Of a stretch of 33,397 bases of DNA, positions 9,308 to 17,370 are shown piece after piece. The stretch's first letter is position 1, and every line of letters starts with the position of its first letter. This DNA comes from Flavobacteriaceae bacterium (GTDB lineage: Bacteria; Bacteroidota; Bacteroidia; Flavobacteriales; Flavobacteriaceae). The notes below the pieces were generated by a model. It was not told the origin of the DNA and searched no databases. It was given only the letters and a program-made list of their open reading frames with translations. The position numbers and the translations under genes are program-made. Location: the NCBI GenBank assembly GCA_029252265.1, contig JAQXBT010000064.1, positions 1 to 33,397 on the forward strand, written 5' to 3'.

Positions 9308-9907
9308 ATGGTTGATGCTTTACACGATTTTATTCCACCTGCTGCTTTTGATCAAGTGAAAGCTCTTTTGACCCACGATAATTTGGTGGTGAAAATTAAA
9401 AAAGAACGCAAAACACGCCATGGAGATTACCGTCGTTTGCCGGGTAGGAAACATCAAATCACCATCAATTCTAATTTAAATCCCTATCAGTTCTTAATAA
9501 CTTTAGTTCATGAAATCGCTCATTTTGAAGCCTATAAATCATGTGGTAAACAAATCAAACCTCACGGGTTAGAATGGAAATCGGTGTTTCAGCATTTGAT
9601 GTTGCCTTTTTTACGTCCTGAGGTCTTTCCAATGGATGTGTTGCCTTTATTAGCTTCACATTTTAAAAACCCCAAAGCAAGCAGCGATTCAGACCCTGTT
9701 TTAGCATTGAAACTCAAGCAATTTGATGCCCCTAACGGAAAAACATTTATCTTTGAAGTGCCTGAAGGCGCCACGTTTCGATTGGACAATGGAAAAACAT
9801 TTCGGAAAGGCTTAAAAAGACGCACTCGTTTTGAATGTACCGAATTGTCCACAGGTCGGTCCTATGTTTTTAACCCGAATGCAGAAGTTGAACTCGTAAA
9901 TGAATAA
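9308..9907 (+). CDS. SprT-like zinc metallopeptidase
   Basis: A 199-residue protein with the SprT-family core. The zinc-binding HEIAH (68-72) in LITLVHEIAHFEAY is followed by a third His ligand, probably His86, in KPHGLEWKSVF. The C-terminal part (about 130-199) is a small beta-rich region. SprT-type proteins are predicted metallopeptidases, and eukaryotic Spartan relatives degrade DNA-protein crosslinks; the role of bacterial forms is not settled. I chose ATG 9308 (MVDALHDFIPP). An upstream in-frame ATG at 9254 would overlap argS by 44 bp and add 18 unconserved-looking residues. The stop TAA is immediately followed by the manC ATG, indicating one operon. Confidence 0.87.
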   Translation: MVDALHDFIPPAAFDQVKALLTHDNLVVKIKKERKTRHGDYRRLPGRKHQITINSNLNPYQFLITLVHEIAHFEAYKSCGKQIKPHGLEWKSVFQHLMLPFLRPEVFPMDVLPLLASHFKNPKASSDSDPVLALKLKQFDAPNGKTFIFEVPEGATFRLDNGKTFRKGLKRRTRFECTELSTGRSYVFNPNAEVELVNE

Positions 9908-10993
9908 ATGGAAATGAATAAAAATTATTATGCAATTATTATGGCAGGAGGGGTTGGCTCTCGGTTTTGGCCCGTAAGTAAAGAAGCGTTTCCAAAGCAA
10001 TTTCACGATATGTTGGGCACAGGTCAAACGCTTTTACAAAAGACGACATCGCGTTTGGAGTTGTTGATTCCAAAAGAAAATATATTTATTTTAACCAACG
10101 AGCGTTACTGCGATTTGGTGCTGGAGCAATTGCCTCAACTCCAGAAAAATCAAATCATAGCGGAGCCTGCGATGCGTAATACAGCGCCTTGTATTTTAAT
10201 GGCTTCCTTAAAAATTCACAAACAAAATTCAGATGCGGTCATGGTAGTTGCGTCTAGTGATCACTGGATCGAAGATGAATCCGCTTTTATTTCGAACCTT
10301 CAAAATGCATTTAATTTCGCCGAAGCTTCAGATGCCTTGATGACTTTAGGAATTCAGCCCACTTTTGCCAATACGGGTTATGGGTATATCGAATATGATA
10401 AAACGAGTCCTGACGCACAAAAAAAAGTGATTCAGTTCCGTGAAAAACCCAATTATGAAACGGCTAAGGGGTTTTTACACCAAGGAAATTTTTTATGGAA
10501 TGGTGGAATTTTTATCTGGTCTACTTCGAGTGTTTTAAAAGCTTTTGAAACACATCAACCAAAATTATACAACTTGTTTGCTGCTGGACAGGCGGTCTAT
10601 AATACCGATGATGAAGCGCTCTTTGTTTTAGAAAACTATAGTAAATCAGAAAATATATCGGTGGATTATGCAATCATGGAGCCGAGCAAAAATGTTTATG
10701 TGATTCCAGCAACTTTTGACTGGAATGATTTGGGGACTTGGGGTAGTTTGTATGATAAAATTTCGGATAAACCCACCGAAAACGCGGTGGTGAATACACG
10801 ATTATTAGCTGAAAATTCTTCGGGTAACATGATTAAAACCGATACCAATAAAATTGTGGTCTTGGAGGATTTAGATGATTTTATCGTTGTGGAGGAAAAA
10901 GAAATTTTACTTATCTTTCCAAAGAGTAAAGAACAAGACATCAAGCAATTGCGAGAACGTGTTCATAAAAAGTTTGGTGATCAACACATTTAA
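9908..10993 (+). CDS. manC: Mannose-1-phosphate guanylyltransferase
   Basis: It makes GDP-mannose from mannose-1-phosphate and GTP, for surface polysaccharide and glycan synthesis. The 361-residue protein has the nucleotidyltransferase signature MAGGVGSRFWPVSKEAFPKQ at residues 12-31, FREKPN near 179 and NFLWNGGIFIW near 194. SVDYAIMEPSKNV and FDWNDLGTWGSLYD lie in the C-terminal half. It lacks the extra C-terminal cupin (phosphomannose isomerase) domain of bifunctional ManC/AlgA. The start ATG 9908 abuts the preceding stop; ATG 9914 (MNKNYYAII) is an equally plausible start two codons later. No other sugar-nucleotide genes are nearby. Confidence 0.93.
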   Translation: MEMNKNYYAIIMAGGVGSRFWPVSKEAFPKQFHDMLGTGQTLLQKTTSRLELLIPKENIFILTNERYCDLVLEQLPQLQKNQIIAEPAMRNTAPCILMASLKIHKQNSDAVMVVASSDHWIEDESAFISNLQNAFNFAEASDALMTLGIQPTFANTGYGYIEYDKTSPDAQKKVIQFREKPNYETAKGFLHQGNFLWNGGIFIWSTSSVLKAFETHQPKLYNLFAAGQAVYNTDDEALFVLENYSKSENISVDYAIMEPSKNVYVIPATFDWNDLGTWGSLYDKISDKPTENAVVNTRLLAENSSGNMIKTDTNKIVVLEDLDDFIVVEEKEILLIFPKSKEQDIKQLRERVHKKFGDQHI

Positions 10994-10995
10994 AT

Positions 10996-12426
10996 ATGGA
11001 AAACCTAAATCAAGACCTAGAAAACATAAAAGTAGAACAATCTAAGGCTGCAGTAAAAGAAGACGCCAAAGGCCTTTGGGTGTCCTTAAAAATATTTTTA
11101 ATTGAACTCTTAGATTTTCGCCATGACACCGATAGAGATGCGACCGTAGCGGCGATTAAGGCCGATATTCCTTTTAAAGGGGCGACCGCTTGGATTTTGA
11201 TTTGTTCTATTTTTGTGGCTTCGATTGGGTTGAATGCCAATTCCACAGCAGTTGTAATTGGAGCAATGTTAATTTCACCTCTAATGGGTCCCATTCTCGG
11301 AATTGGAATGTCCATTGCAATCAATGATATTGATACCCTTCGGAAGTCACTGATTAACCTAGCAACAATGCTTGTCTTGAGCTTGTTAACTGCTTTTTTA
11401 TTCTTTTATTTTTTCCCATTAAGTGAAGATAATTCCGAATTATTGGGTCGTGTGAAACCCGATATTAGAGATGTGCTCATTGCCTTTTTTGGCGGTTTGG
11501 CGCTCATCATTGCAAGAACCAAAAAGGGAACCGTTGCCTCCGTTATTTTTGGAGTGGCTATTGCAACGGCCTTAATGCCGCCATTATGTACCGCAGGATA
11601 CGGCTTGTCTCAAGGCAATTTTGATTACTTTTTTGGTGCAATGTATCTCTTTGCGATTAATACTATTTTTATTGCTTTAGCAACGTTTTTAGTGCTTAAA
11701 ATTCTGCGTTTTCCAATGTTGAGGTATGCGAACTCTCAACGTCGAAAAAATATTGCTCGTTTTGCAGCCATTCTCGCTTTAGCGGCCATGCTTCCAGCAG
11801 GGTGGACATTTGTAGATGTCCTTAAAGAAACAAGATATAAGTCGGATTATAAAACGTATTTAGAAACTGAAATTACGCATAATGATAATCTTTGGCTTCA
11901 ACGTGAAAAAATAGATACCGATGCGAAAAAAATCACCTTAAATTTTAATGGTGAAATTAATGAAGCGACCAAATCGGATTTAGTTAATGAGTTGAAAGGC
12001 TATGAATACCTTCAAGAATTTAGTTTAGTCATCAATGGTAATAAAAACAGAAGTACTGATAAGATTCTAGAACTCTATGACATTGCAATTGATAAAATAG
12101 AAAAACGCGACAGTATCATTGGAGTTCGTGAACTTGCAATTGATAGCTTAAAACAAGTTCTGAGTTCTAGTAAAACTGAGATGGATTTGAATGGATTTTC
12201 AGATCTCTCTAAAAATGCGAAAATACAATTCTCTAACTTAGAATTTTTTGGCTACGCAAAAATGTTAACGTCCTCAAACTTTAGGTATACGGACACGATT
12301 ACACTTGTTAAAACACGTTGGAATTCTGTTCTTTCAGACAGTCTTGTTACACTTAAAAAAGAAGCTTTAAAATCTTGGGTTGAATTGGAGCTTAATACAG
12401 AAGATGTCGAAGTGATTAGCGACTAA
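10996..12426 (+). CDS. DUF389 family membrane protein
   Basis: A 476-residue integral membrane protein. The hydrophobic region (about 63-272) contains the DUF389 hallmarks: AWILICSIFVASIGLNANST, VVIGAMLISPLMGPILGIGM and GVAIATALMPPLCTAGYG, giving roughly six membrane helices. DUF389 proteins are of unknown biochemical function; a transport role is often supposed. A C-terminal domain of about 200 residues (roughly 275-476) follows, hydrophilic, with a predicted mixed alpha/beta and coiled character, including SIIGVRELAIDSLKQVLSS. It starts 2 bp after manC and belongs to the same run. Its stop lies 3 bp from the stop of the convergent ABC ATPase gene, with no terminator visible between. Confidence 0.88.
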   Translation: MENLNQDLENIKVEQSKAAVKEDAKGLWVSLKIFLIELLDFRHDTDRDATVAAIKADIPFKGATAWILICSIFVASIGLNANSTAVVIGAMLISPLMGPILGIGMSIAINDIDTLRKSLINLATMLVLSLLTAFLFFYFFPLSEDNSELLGRVKPDIRDVLIAFFGGLALIIARTKKGTVASVIFGVAIATALMPPLCTAGYGLSQGNFDYFFGAMYLFAINTIFIALATFLVLKILRFPMLRYANSQRRKNIARFAAILALAAMLPAGWTFVDVLKETRYKSDYKTYLETEITHNDNLWLQREKIDTDAKKITLNFNGEINEATKSDLVNELKGYEYLQEFSLVINGNKNRSTDKILELYDIAIDKIEKRDSIIGVRELAIDSLKQVLSSSKTEMDLNGFSDLSKNAKIQFSNLEFFGYAKMLTSSNFRYTDTITLVKTRWNSVLSDSLVTLKKEALKSWVELELNTEDVEVISD

Positions 12427-12429
12427 GAA

Positions 12430-13194
12430 TTAGAGGTCTTCTAGATACATTTTTCGTACCTTTTTAAATAAATTAGAAGAGTAAACAAAGTCTGTAACAA
12501 CTTCATTGTCCGTTCTAAAAATAGTGTCTTTACTACCTTCCCAAGCCTTATGCCCATCTTTTAGAAATACAATTTTTTCACCAATCTCCATCACTGAATT
12601 CATGTCGTGTGAGTTGATAACAGTGACGATATCAAATTCTTTGGTAATTTCAAGAATCAGATTATCTATGACAATAGCTGTTTTGGGGTCTAAGCCCGAA
12701 TTAGGTTCGTCACAAAACAAATATTTAGGGTTGTTTACAATAGCTCTGGCGATGGCCACCCTTTTTTGCATTCCACCGGAAGCCTCACTGGGCATTTTGT
12801 GATGGGCATCGATAAGATTCACACGTTTTAAGGCCGAGTTTGCGCGATCTTCCATTTCACTACGAGATTGTTTGGTAAACATTTTTAGAGGGAACATGAC
12901 GTTCTCAACAATCGAGAGCGAGTCAAACAGAGCGCCCCCCTGAAATACCATTCCTATTTGTGATCTCAAGTCTCTTTTTTCATTATCCGATAAGCTTAAG
13001 AACATTTTTTCATCATAAGCAATACTGCCTTCTTGGTAATTAAACAATCCAAGTAAACACTTTAAAAGTACTGTTTTCCCAGAACCACTTTGCCCAATAA
13101 TAAGGTTTGTTTTTCCTTTTTCAAACACCGTAGAGATTCCTTTCAATACTTTGGTGTCTCCAAATGATTTATGTAAATTTTTGACTTCAATCAT
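12430..13194 (-). CDS. ABC transporter ATPase, MlaF-like (lipid transport)
   Basis: A 254-residue ATPase of the MlaF/Ttg2A type, which powers phospholipid or hydrophobic-compound transport between the outer and inner membranes with an MlaE permease. Visible features are Walker A GQSGSGKT (34-41), the Q-loop Gln85, the signature SGGMQKR (139-145), Walker B YLFCDEP (158-164) and the switch His196. The start ATG at 13194 (MIEVKNLHKSF) shares its A with the permease stop (TAATG), which indicates translational coupling. A longer in-frame ORF from 13254 would overlap the permease by 61 bp and is rejected. No MlaD-type substrate-binding gene is adjacent. Confidence 0.92.
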   Translation of the reverse strand: MIEVKNLHKSFGDTKVLKGISTVFEKGKTNLIIGQSGSGKTVLLKCLLGLFNYQEGSIAYDEKMFLSLSDNEKRDLRSQIGMVFQGGALFDSLSIVENVMFPLKMFTKQSRSEMEDRANSALKRVNLIDAHHKMPSEASGGMQKRVAIARAIVNNPKYLFCDEPNSGLDPKTAIVIDNLILEITKEFDIVTVINSHDMNSVMEIGEKIVFLKDGHKAWEGSKDTIFRTDNEVVTDFVYSSNLFKKVRKMYLEDL

Positions 13195-13931
13195 TAGCTT
13201 AGTAACATTTGAGTTAAAATATAATTTGACAGAATTATAGACACACTTGTCCAAACAAAAGCAGTGGTACTTGCTTTTCCAACTTCGAGTGCGCCTCCTT
13301 TCATATAATAGCCGTAAAAGGAAGGGATGGTTGCGAGTAAAAACGCAAAAACAAATGTTTTGATAAATGCATACGCCATGTGGAAGGGTTCGAAATCCAA
13401 TTGTACGCCGACAACATAATCTTCATAAGAGGAATAGCCACCATAGACACAAGCCGCCATTCCGCCAATAATTCCTAAAAACATCGCAATAGAAATCACA
13501 AAAGGATACAGTAAAAGTGCGATTGTTTTTGGAAAGACTAAATAATTCACTGAATTGATACCCATAACTTCTAGGGCGTCAATTTGTTCAGTGACTCGCA
13601 TAGTCCCTAAACTAGAAGTGATAAAAGATCCCACTTTTCCAGCCATGATTACCGAAATAAATGTGGGTGCAAATTCTAAAATAATCGATTGCCTTGTGGC
13701 AAATCCGACAAGGTACTTAGGAAGTAATGGACTGTCGGTATTAAGTGCTGTTTGAATGGTAATAACGCCGCCAACAAAAAATGCAATAAAGGCAACAATT
13801 CCTATTGAGCTTACAATCAAATCTTCAATATCCTTAAGGATCAAATGTTTCATAACAGACCATTTGGTCGGTTTGCGAAACATTTCGCCAATCATTAAAA
13901 AATAAGATCCAATATTATGAAGGTATTTCAT
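13194..13931 (-). CDS. MlaE-type ABC transporter permease
   Basis: A 245-residue permease of the MlaE/YrbE family. It has an amphipathic N-terminal region and about five to six hydrophobic segments, beginning with IGIVAFIAFFVGGVITIQTAL. The family motif lies in the central loop: EQIDALEVMGINSVNYLVFPK. It should pair with the downstream MlaF-like ATPase to move lipids between membranes for outer membrane asymmetry. Family systems usually also need an MlaD (MCE-domain) protein, which must be encoded elsewhere. It overlaps the ATPase start by 1 nt. It diverges from the phosphatase gene at 14042 across a 110 bp gap that would hold both promoters. Confidence 0.92.
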   Translation of the reverse strand: MKYLHNIGSYFLMIGEMFRKPTKWSVMKHLILKDIEDLIVSSIGIVAFIAFFVGGVITIQTALNTDSPLLPKYLVGFATRQSIILEFAPTFISVIMAGKVGSFITSSLGTMRVTEQIDALEVMGINSVNYLVFPKTIALLLYPFVISIAMFLGIIGGMAACVYGGYSSYEDYVVGVQLDFEPFHMAYAFIKTFVFAFLLATIPSFYGYYMKGGALEVGKASTTAFVWTSVSIILSNYILTQMLLS

Positions 13932-13947
13932 GAAATTATAATAATGG

Positions 13948-13955
13948 CTAAAGTA
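13948..13955 (-). promoter_or_regulatory. Candidate -7 element for the MlaE/MlaF operon
   Basis: On the minus strand TACTTTAG resembles TAnnTTTG with one mismatch, about 16 bp before the permease ATG. No -33 element is evident. Weak support. Confidence 0.3.
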
Positions 13956-13990
13956 AAAAAAATCTTACCATTAATTTAATTTTATTAAAA

Positions 13991-14018
13991 TTGAATCGTT
14001 AAAAAAAATGTATTTTTG
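13991..14018 (+). promoter_or_regulatory. Promoter of the PafA-like phosphatase gene
   Basis: The -33 TTG (13991-13993) and the perfect -7 TATTTTTG (14011-14018) are separated by 17 bp, the lower end of the flavobacterial range. The -7 element ends 23 bp before the ATG. This is the only promoter in the window where both elements are clear. Confidence 0.65.
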
Positions 14019-14041
14019 AAATTCAATAAAGTTACATTCCT

Positions 14042-15697
14042 ATGATTTCTAAATTCGCATACATATTTTTATTTATAGCTTTTTTTTGCTGTAAACCCTC
14101 TTCAGGTAATTCAGGGTCGAGTAATCTAAAAGATACAACAGGTCAACCCAAACTAGTCGTAGGCGTTGTGGTTGATCAGATGCGGTTTGATTATTTGAAT
14201 CGCTTCAAGAATAAATTTGGATCTGAAGGATTTTTAAGGTTGATGCGTCAAGGATACAGTTGTAATAACCATCACTTTAATTACATTCCAACCTATACAG
14301 GGCCTGGGCATGCTTCCATTTTTACGGGGACAACGCCAAGTGTGCATGGTATTATTGGAAACGATTGGTATGATAAAGTATCTCAAGAAACTATTTACTG
14401 CACTACAGACAAGGCTTATGATCCTGTGGGTGCGGACATGAAATATGGTCATGTGTCTCCTAAAAATTTAAAAGTCACCACCCTTGCCGACCAAAACAGG
14501 TTGTTTACACAAATGAAAGGAAAAACGATCGGCGTTTCTATCAAAGATCGTGGTGCAATATTTCCCTCGGGGCATACGGCTAATGGTGCATATTGGTTTG
14601 AAGGCTTAAATGAAGGGAAGTGGGTTTCAAGTACTTACTATATGGACAAACTTCCAGGTTGGGTTCAAGAATTTAACAGTCCCGCAAACATATCAAACTA
14701 CTTAAAAACGTGGAACCCCCTTTACGACATCAATCTTTATAACGAAAGTGGTCCAGATATTTCTAATTACGAGAAGGGTTTTGAGGGACAATCAGACCCT
14801 GTTTTTCCATATGACTTAAAAGGGCTCATGAGTTTAAATGAGGGCTTTAATATTCTAAAAACAAGTCCTTTTGGAAATGAAATGATTACCGATTTTGCAC
14901 TGGCTGCTCTGGAAGCTGAGGCGTTGGGCAAAGACGAATACACCGATTTTTTAACAGTTAGTTATTCGTCCACGGATTATGTAGGGCACAACTTTGGTTT
15001 AAACTCGGTTGAGCTTCAGGATATGTATTTACGTTTAGATCTAGAAATAGAGCGTTTATTAAATTATTTAGATAAAAATGTCGGTGCAGGAAACTACACC
15101 TTTTTTTTAACCTCCGACCATGGTGCTGCCGAGGTCCCTTCTTATTTGAAAGATGTTCATATGCCTAGTGGGTATGTGCAAAAAGAGATGTTTGCCCCTT
15201 TGTATAAGGCACTTAATACGAAGTATGGCGTTTCAGATTTAATTAAAAACATCAGTAATAATCAGATATTTTTAAATCACGAACAAATTGGATCGATGCA
15301 ACTTAATTTAGAAGCTATTCAGAAGTTTGTGGTGAATGAAATTATACACTATCCAACAATAAATAAGGCTTTTACGGCGACTACAATGCAAACGAGTTAT
15401 TTTGAAACAGGCATCGAAAAAACACTTCAAAATGGCTATAATCAAAAGCTTTCGGGGGATGTGCTGTACACGCTGGAGTCGGGGGTGATTGCATATGGAC
15501 CAAAAGGCACAACGCATGGATCGGGATTCACTTATGACACGCACGTTCCTCTATTGTTTTATGGCAATGGTATTCAACAAGGGAAAACTTTTGAGCGTAC
15601 GAATGTTTCGGATATTGCACCAACAATTTCGGCACTTTTAGGAATTGGACTCCCAAGTGGTGCCACTGGTGAGGTTATTGAAAAGGTAATTTATTAG
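14042..15697 (+). CDS. pafA: PafA-type alkaline phosphatase (exported)
   Basis: A 551-residue alkaline phosphatase superfamily enzyme that releases phosphate from organic phosphomonoesters outside the cytoplasm. The N-terminus (MISKFAYIFLFIAFFCCKP) is an export signal, perhaps a relaxed lipobox with Cys16/17. Residues match the known PafA active site with a constant offset of 6-7: nucleophile Thr86 in YIPTYTGPGH, Asn107 in GND, Lys168 and Arg170 in SIKDR. The metal ligands are Asp45, Asp312/His316 in STDYVGH, Asp359/His360 in TSDHG and His492 in GTTHGSG. It has its own promoter. Its last 23 bp overlap the convergent engB gene. PafA enzymes are calcium-activated and phosphate-insensitive in studied flavobacteria; that is family knowledge. 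Confidence 0.9.
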   Translation: MISKFAYIFLFIAFFCCKPSSGNSGSSNLKDTTGQPKLVVGVVVDQMRFDYLNRFKNKFGSEGFLRLMRQGYSCNNHHFNYIPTYTGPGHASIFTGTTPSVHGIIGNDWYDKVSQETIYCTTDKAYDPVGADMKYGHVSPKNLKVTTLADQNRLFTQMKGKTIGVSIKDRGAIFPSGHTANGAYWFEGLNEGKWVSSTYYMDKLPGWVQEFNSPANISNYLKTWNPLYDINLYNESGPDISNYEKGFEGQSDPVFPYDLKGLMSLNEGFNILKTSPFGNEMITDFALAALEAEALGKDEYTDFLTVSYSSTDYVGHNFGLNSVELQDMYLRLDLEIERLLNYLDKNVGAGNYTFFLTSDHGAAEVPSYLKDVHMPSGYVQKEMFAPLYKALNTKYGVSDLIKNISNNQIFLNHEQIGSMQLNLEAIQKFVVNEIIHYPTINKAFTATTMQTSYFETGIEKTLQNGYNQKLSGDVLYTLESGVIAYGPKGTTHGSGFTYDTHVPLLFYGNGIQQGKTFERTNVSDIAPTISALLGIGLPSGATGEVIEKVIY

Positions 15698-16301
15698 CGG
15701 AACTTTCTAGATCAGTATTGATGCTGTCTATATAATTTAATAAAGCTTCTTTTCCGTCATAATTGGTGGAAGAGGTGACGAAGTAATTCGGAAATTCTTC
15801 CCAAGTTTCTAAAAGAATGTTTTTGTAGCTTTCAATATGATTTTCAATCGCTTTCGGGCGAAGTTTATCGGCTTTGGTAAAAACAATTGAAAACGGAATC
15901 CCGTGTTCACCTAACCATCGCATAAATGCCAAATCAACTGGTTGAGGTTTATGACGAATATCGACCAATACAAACGCTGAAACGAGCTGTTTGCGTTCTC
16001 TAAAATAAGCGGTTATAAATTTTTGAAATGTTTTTTTAGCAGACTTTGAAACGCGAGCATACCCATATCCTGGTAGATCCACTAAGAACCAAATTTTGTT
16101 AATTAAAAAATGATTAATTAGTTGTGTTTTTCCTGGGCGTCCTGAAGTTTTGGCTAAGTTTTTTTGATTGGTTAGCATGTTGATAAGAGACGATTTGCCA
16201 ACATTACTACGTCCAATAAAAGCGTATTCGGGGAGTTGGTTTGTAGGGCATTTGGCAACCTCTTGGTTGCTAATGACAAACTCAGCAGTTTTAATTTGCA
16301 T
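15675..16301 (-). CDS. engB: Ribosome biogenesis GTP-binding protein EngB (YsxC/YihA)
   Basis: A 208-residue TRAFAC-class GTPase involved in large ribosomal subunit assembly. The motifs are in order: G1 GRSNVGKS (30-37), a TQLINH-type G2 at about 59, G3 DLPGYG (75-80), G4 TKAD (142-145) and a G5-like TSS at 176-178. The length is typical. The 3' end overlaps the convergent phosphatase gene by 23 bp, so both stop codons lie inside the other gene. It is 12 bp downstream of the alpha/beta hydrolase on the same strand and is probably cotranscribed with it. Confidence 0.96.
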   Translation of the reverse strand: MQIKTAEFVISNQEVAKCPTNQLPEYAFIGRSNVGKSSLINMLTNQKNLAKTSGRPGKTQLINHFLINKIWFLVDLPGYGYARVSKSAKKTFQKFITAYFRERKQLVSAFVLVDIRHKPQPVDLAFMRWLGEHGIPFSIVFTKADKLRPKAIENHIESYKNILLETWEEFPNYFVTSSTNYDGKEALLNYIDSINTDLESSANKLPFQ

Positions 16302-16313
16302 AATTATGTGGTT

Positions 16314-17078
16314 TTAGAACCCTCTTTTAGTGAGCCATGCAAACACGATTTCATTAAATTGGTCTGGGTGTTCCATCATAGCGGCGTGACCGCACTTGTC
16401 CATCCAAAACAACTCTGAATCAGGGAGTAATTTATTAAATTCGTCCCCAACTTTTGGAGGGGTTACAATATCATTTTTACCCCACACAATACAGGTAGGT
16501 GTGGTCATATTCGGGAGGTCCTTGGCCATATTATGGCGGATCGCACTTTTGGCAATTGCAAGTATTTTGATCAGTTTACTACGATCATTTACGGTTTCAT
16601 AAACTTCATCTATAATTTCTTTACTTGCAACTTCAGGATCATAAAAAACTTCCTGTGCTTTCGCTTTCATCACTTCGTAGTCACTTCGTTTTGTGTAGCC
16701 ACTGCCCATCGCACTTTCGTAGAGTCCTGAGCTCCCTGTAATGACAAGTGCTTTGACTTTTGCTGGAAATAATTTTGTGTGATACAAACCAACATGGCCT
16801 CCTAATGAGTTGCCAACGAGAATGACATCTTCATAGCCTTTATATTCAATAAAATCGTTGAGGTAATTTGAAAAACTTTTAACATTTGTGTTTAGTAATG
16901 ACATTGAATACAAAGGAAGTTCTGGCAGTACCACCATGTAGCCATTTTTGCTAAAAAATTTAGCAACGCCGTCAAAATTACTCAAACCACCCATTAATCC
17001 ATGAAGAATTATAATAGGACGCCCTTCGCCGATTTCAACATAGTTGAATTTGCCTTCTTTTTTTAAATTATAACTCAT
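16314..17078 (-). CDS. Alpha/beta hydrolase
   Basis: A 254-residue alpha/beta-hydrolase fold protein. The oxyanion HGLMGG is at 26-31 and the nucleophile elbow VGNSLGG has Ser91. The acid is Asp203 in WGKNDIVTPP and the base is His231 in DKCGHAAMMEHP, so the full Ser-Asp-His triad is present. There is no signal peptide, so it is cytoplasmic. Substrate is unknown; esterases, C-C hydrolases and lipases all share this outline. It is divergent from mraZ and upstream of engB in one minus-strand unit, with a -7 element at 17104-17111. Confidence 0.88.
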   Translation of the reverse strand: MSYNLKKEGKFNYVEIGEGRPIIILHGLMGGLSNFDGVAKFFSKNGYMVVLPELPLYSMSLLNTNVKSFSNYLNDFIEYKGYEDVILVGNSLGGHVGLYHTKLFPAKVKALVITGSSGLYESAMGSGYTKRSDYEVMKAKAQEVFYDPEVASKEIIDEVYETVNDRSKLIKILAIAKSAIRHNMAKDLPNMTTPTCIVWGKNDIVTPPKVGDEFNKLLPDSELFWMDKCGHAAMMEHPDQFNEIVFAWLTKRGF

Positions 17079-17103
17079 ATGATATTAAAAAATTGGTCTC
17101 AGG

Positions 17104-17111
17104 CAAATCTA
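17104..17111 (-). promoter_or_regulatory. -7 promoter element of the hydrolase-engB unit
   Basis: On the minus strand TAGATTTG matches TAnnTTTG perfectly, 25 bp before the hydrolase ATG. No -33 TTG is evident. Confidence 0.55.
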
Positions 17112-17143
17112 CATAAATTAATTTAAAAGATTATTTAATATTC

Positions 17144-17222
17144 AAACAGATATATCAGCTGTTTTTGACGTTTTGAACCCTGTTTTGTACGTCTGTTTTA
17201 CACCCTTAAAAGTAATGAACAG
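17144..17222. repeat. CTGTTTT word cluster with inverted copy
   Basis: CTGTTTT occurs at 17159, 17180 and 17193. AAACAG (17144-17149) faces the first copy across 9 nt as a perfect 6 bp inverted repeat, and AACAG occurs at 17218. These could be half-sites for an unidentified regulator. They could also be chance in T-rich DNA. Confidence 0.35.
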
Positions 17223-17335
17223 CCCTTTGTTAATAGCGCCTCCCACTTTGTAAGTGATTGGTTTTCTATGTAATAGGCATTAAAATACTGCATTTTATCG
17301 AATTAATTTGCCGTTTATAGAAATTTATTAACAAT

Positions 17336-17365
17336 GTGGTAAATAGTGGTAAAATGTGGTAAATA
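17336..17365 (+). promoter_or_regulatory. MraZ operator: three tandem 10 bp repeats
   Basis: GTGGTAAATA, GTGGTAAAAT and GTGGTAAATA lie head to tail with exact 10 bp period, one helical turn. In E. coli MraZ binds repeats of a TGGG core with the same 10 bp period, and mollicute MraZ boxes contain AAAGTG(T/G); here the core reads AAA-N2-GTGG. They end 5 bp before the -7 element of mraZ and cover the -33 region, where no TTG is present. That is the position expected for autoregulation of the dcw operon. Binding is inferred, not shown. Confidence 0.75.
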
Positions 17366-17370
17366 TTTTT

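Noticed and set aside
13195-13254. Longer N-terminus for the MlaF-like ATPase
   Set aside because: The extra 20 residues are the permease gene read in another frame; the TAATG junction at 13194 is a typical coupled start.
14042-14110. Firm lipoprotein call for the PafA-like phosphatase
   Set aside because: The Cys pair at 16-17 follows Phe-Phe instead of a normal lipobox, so either lipoprotein or ordinary Sec export remains possible.
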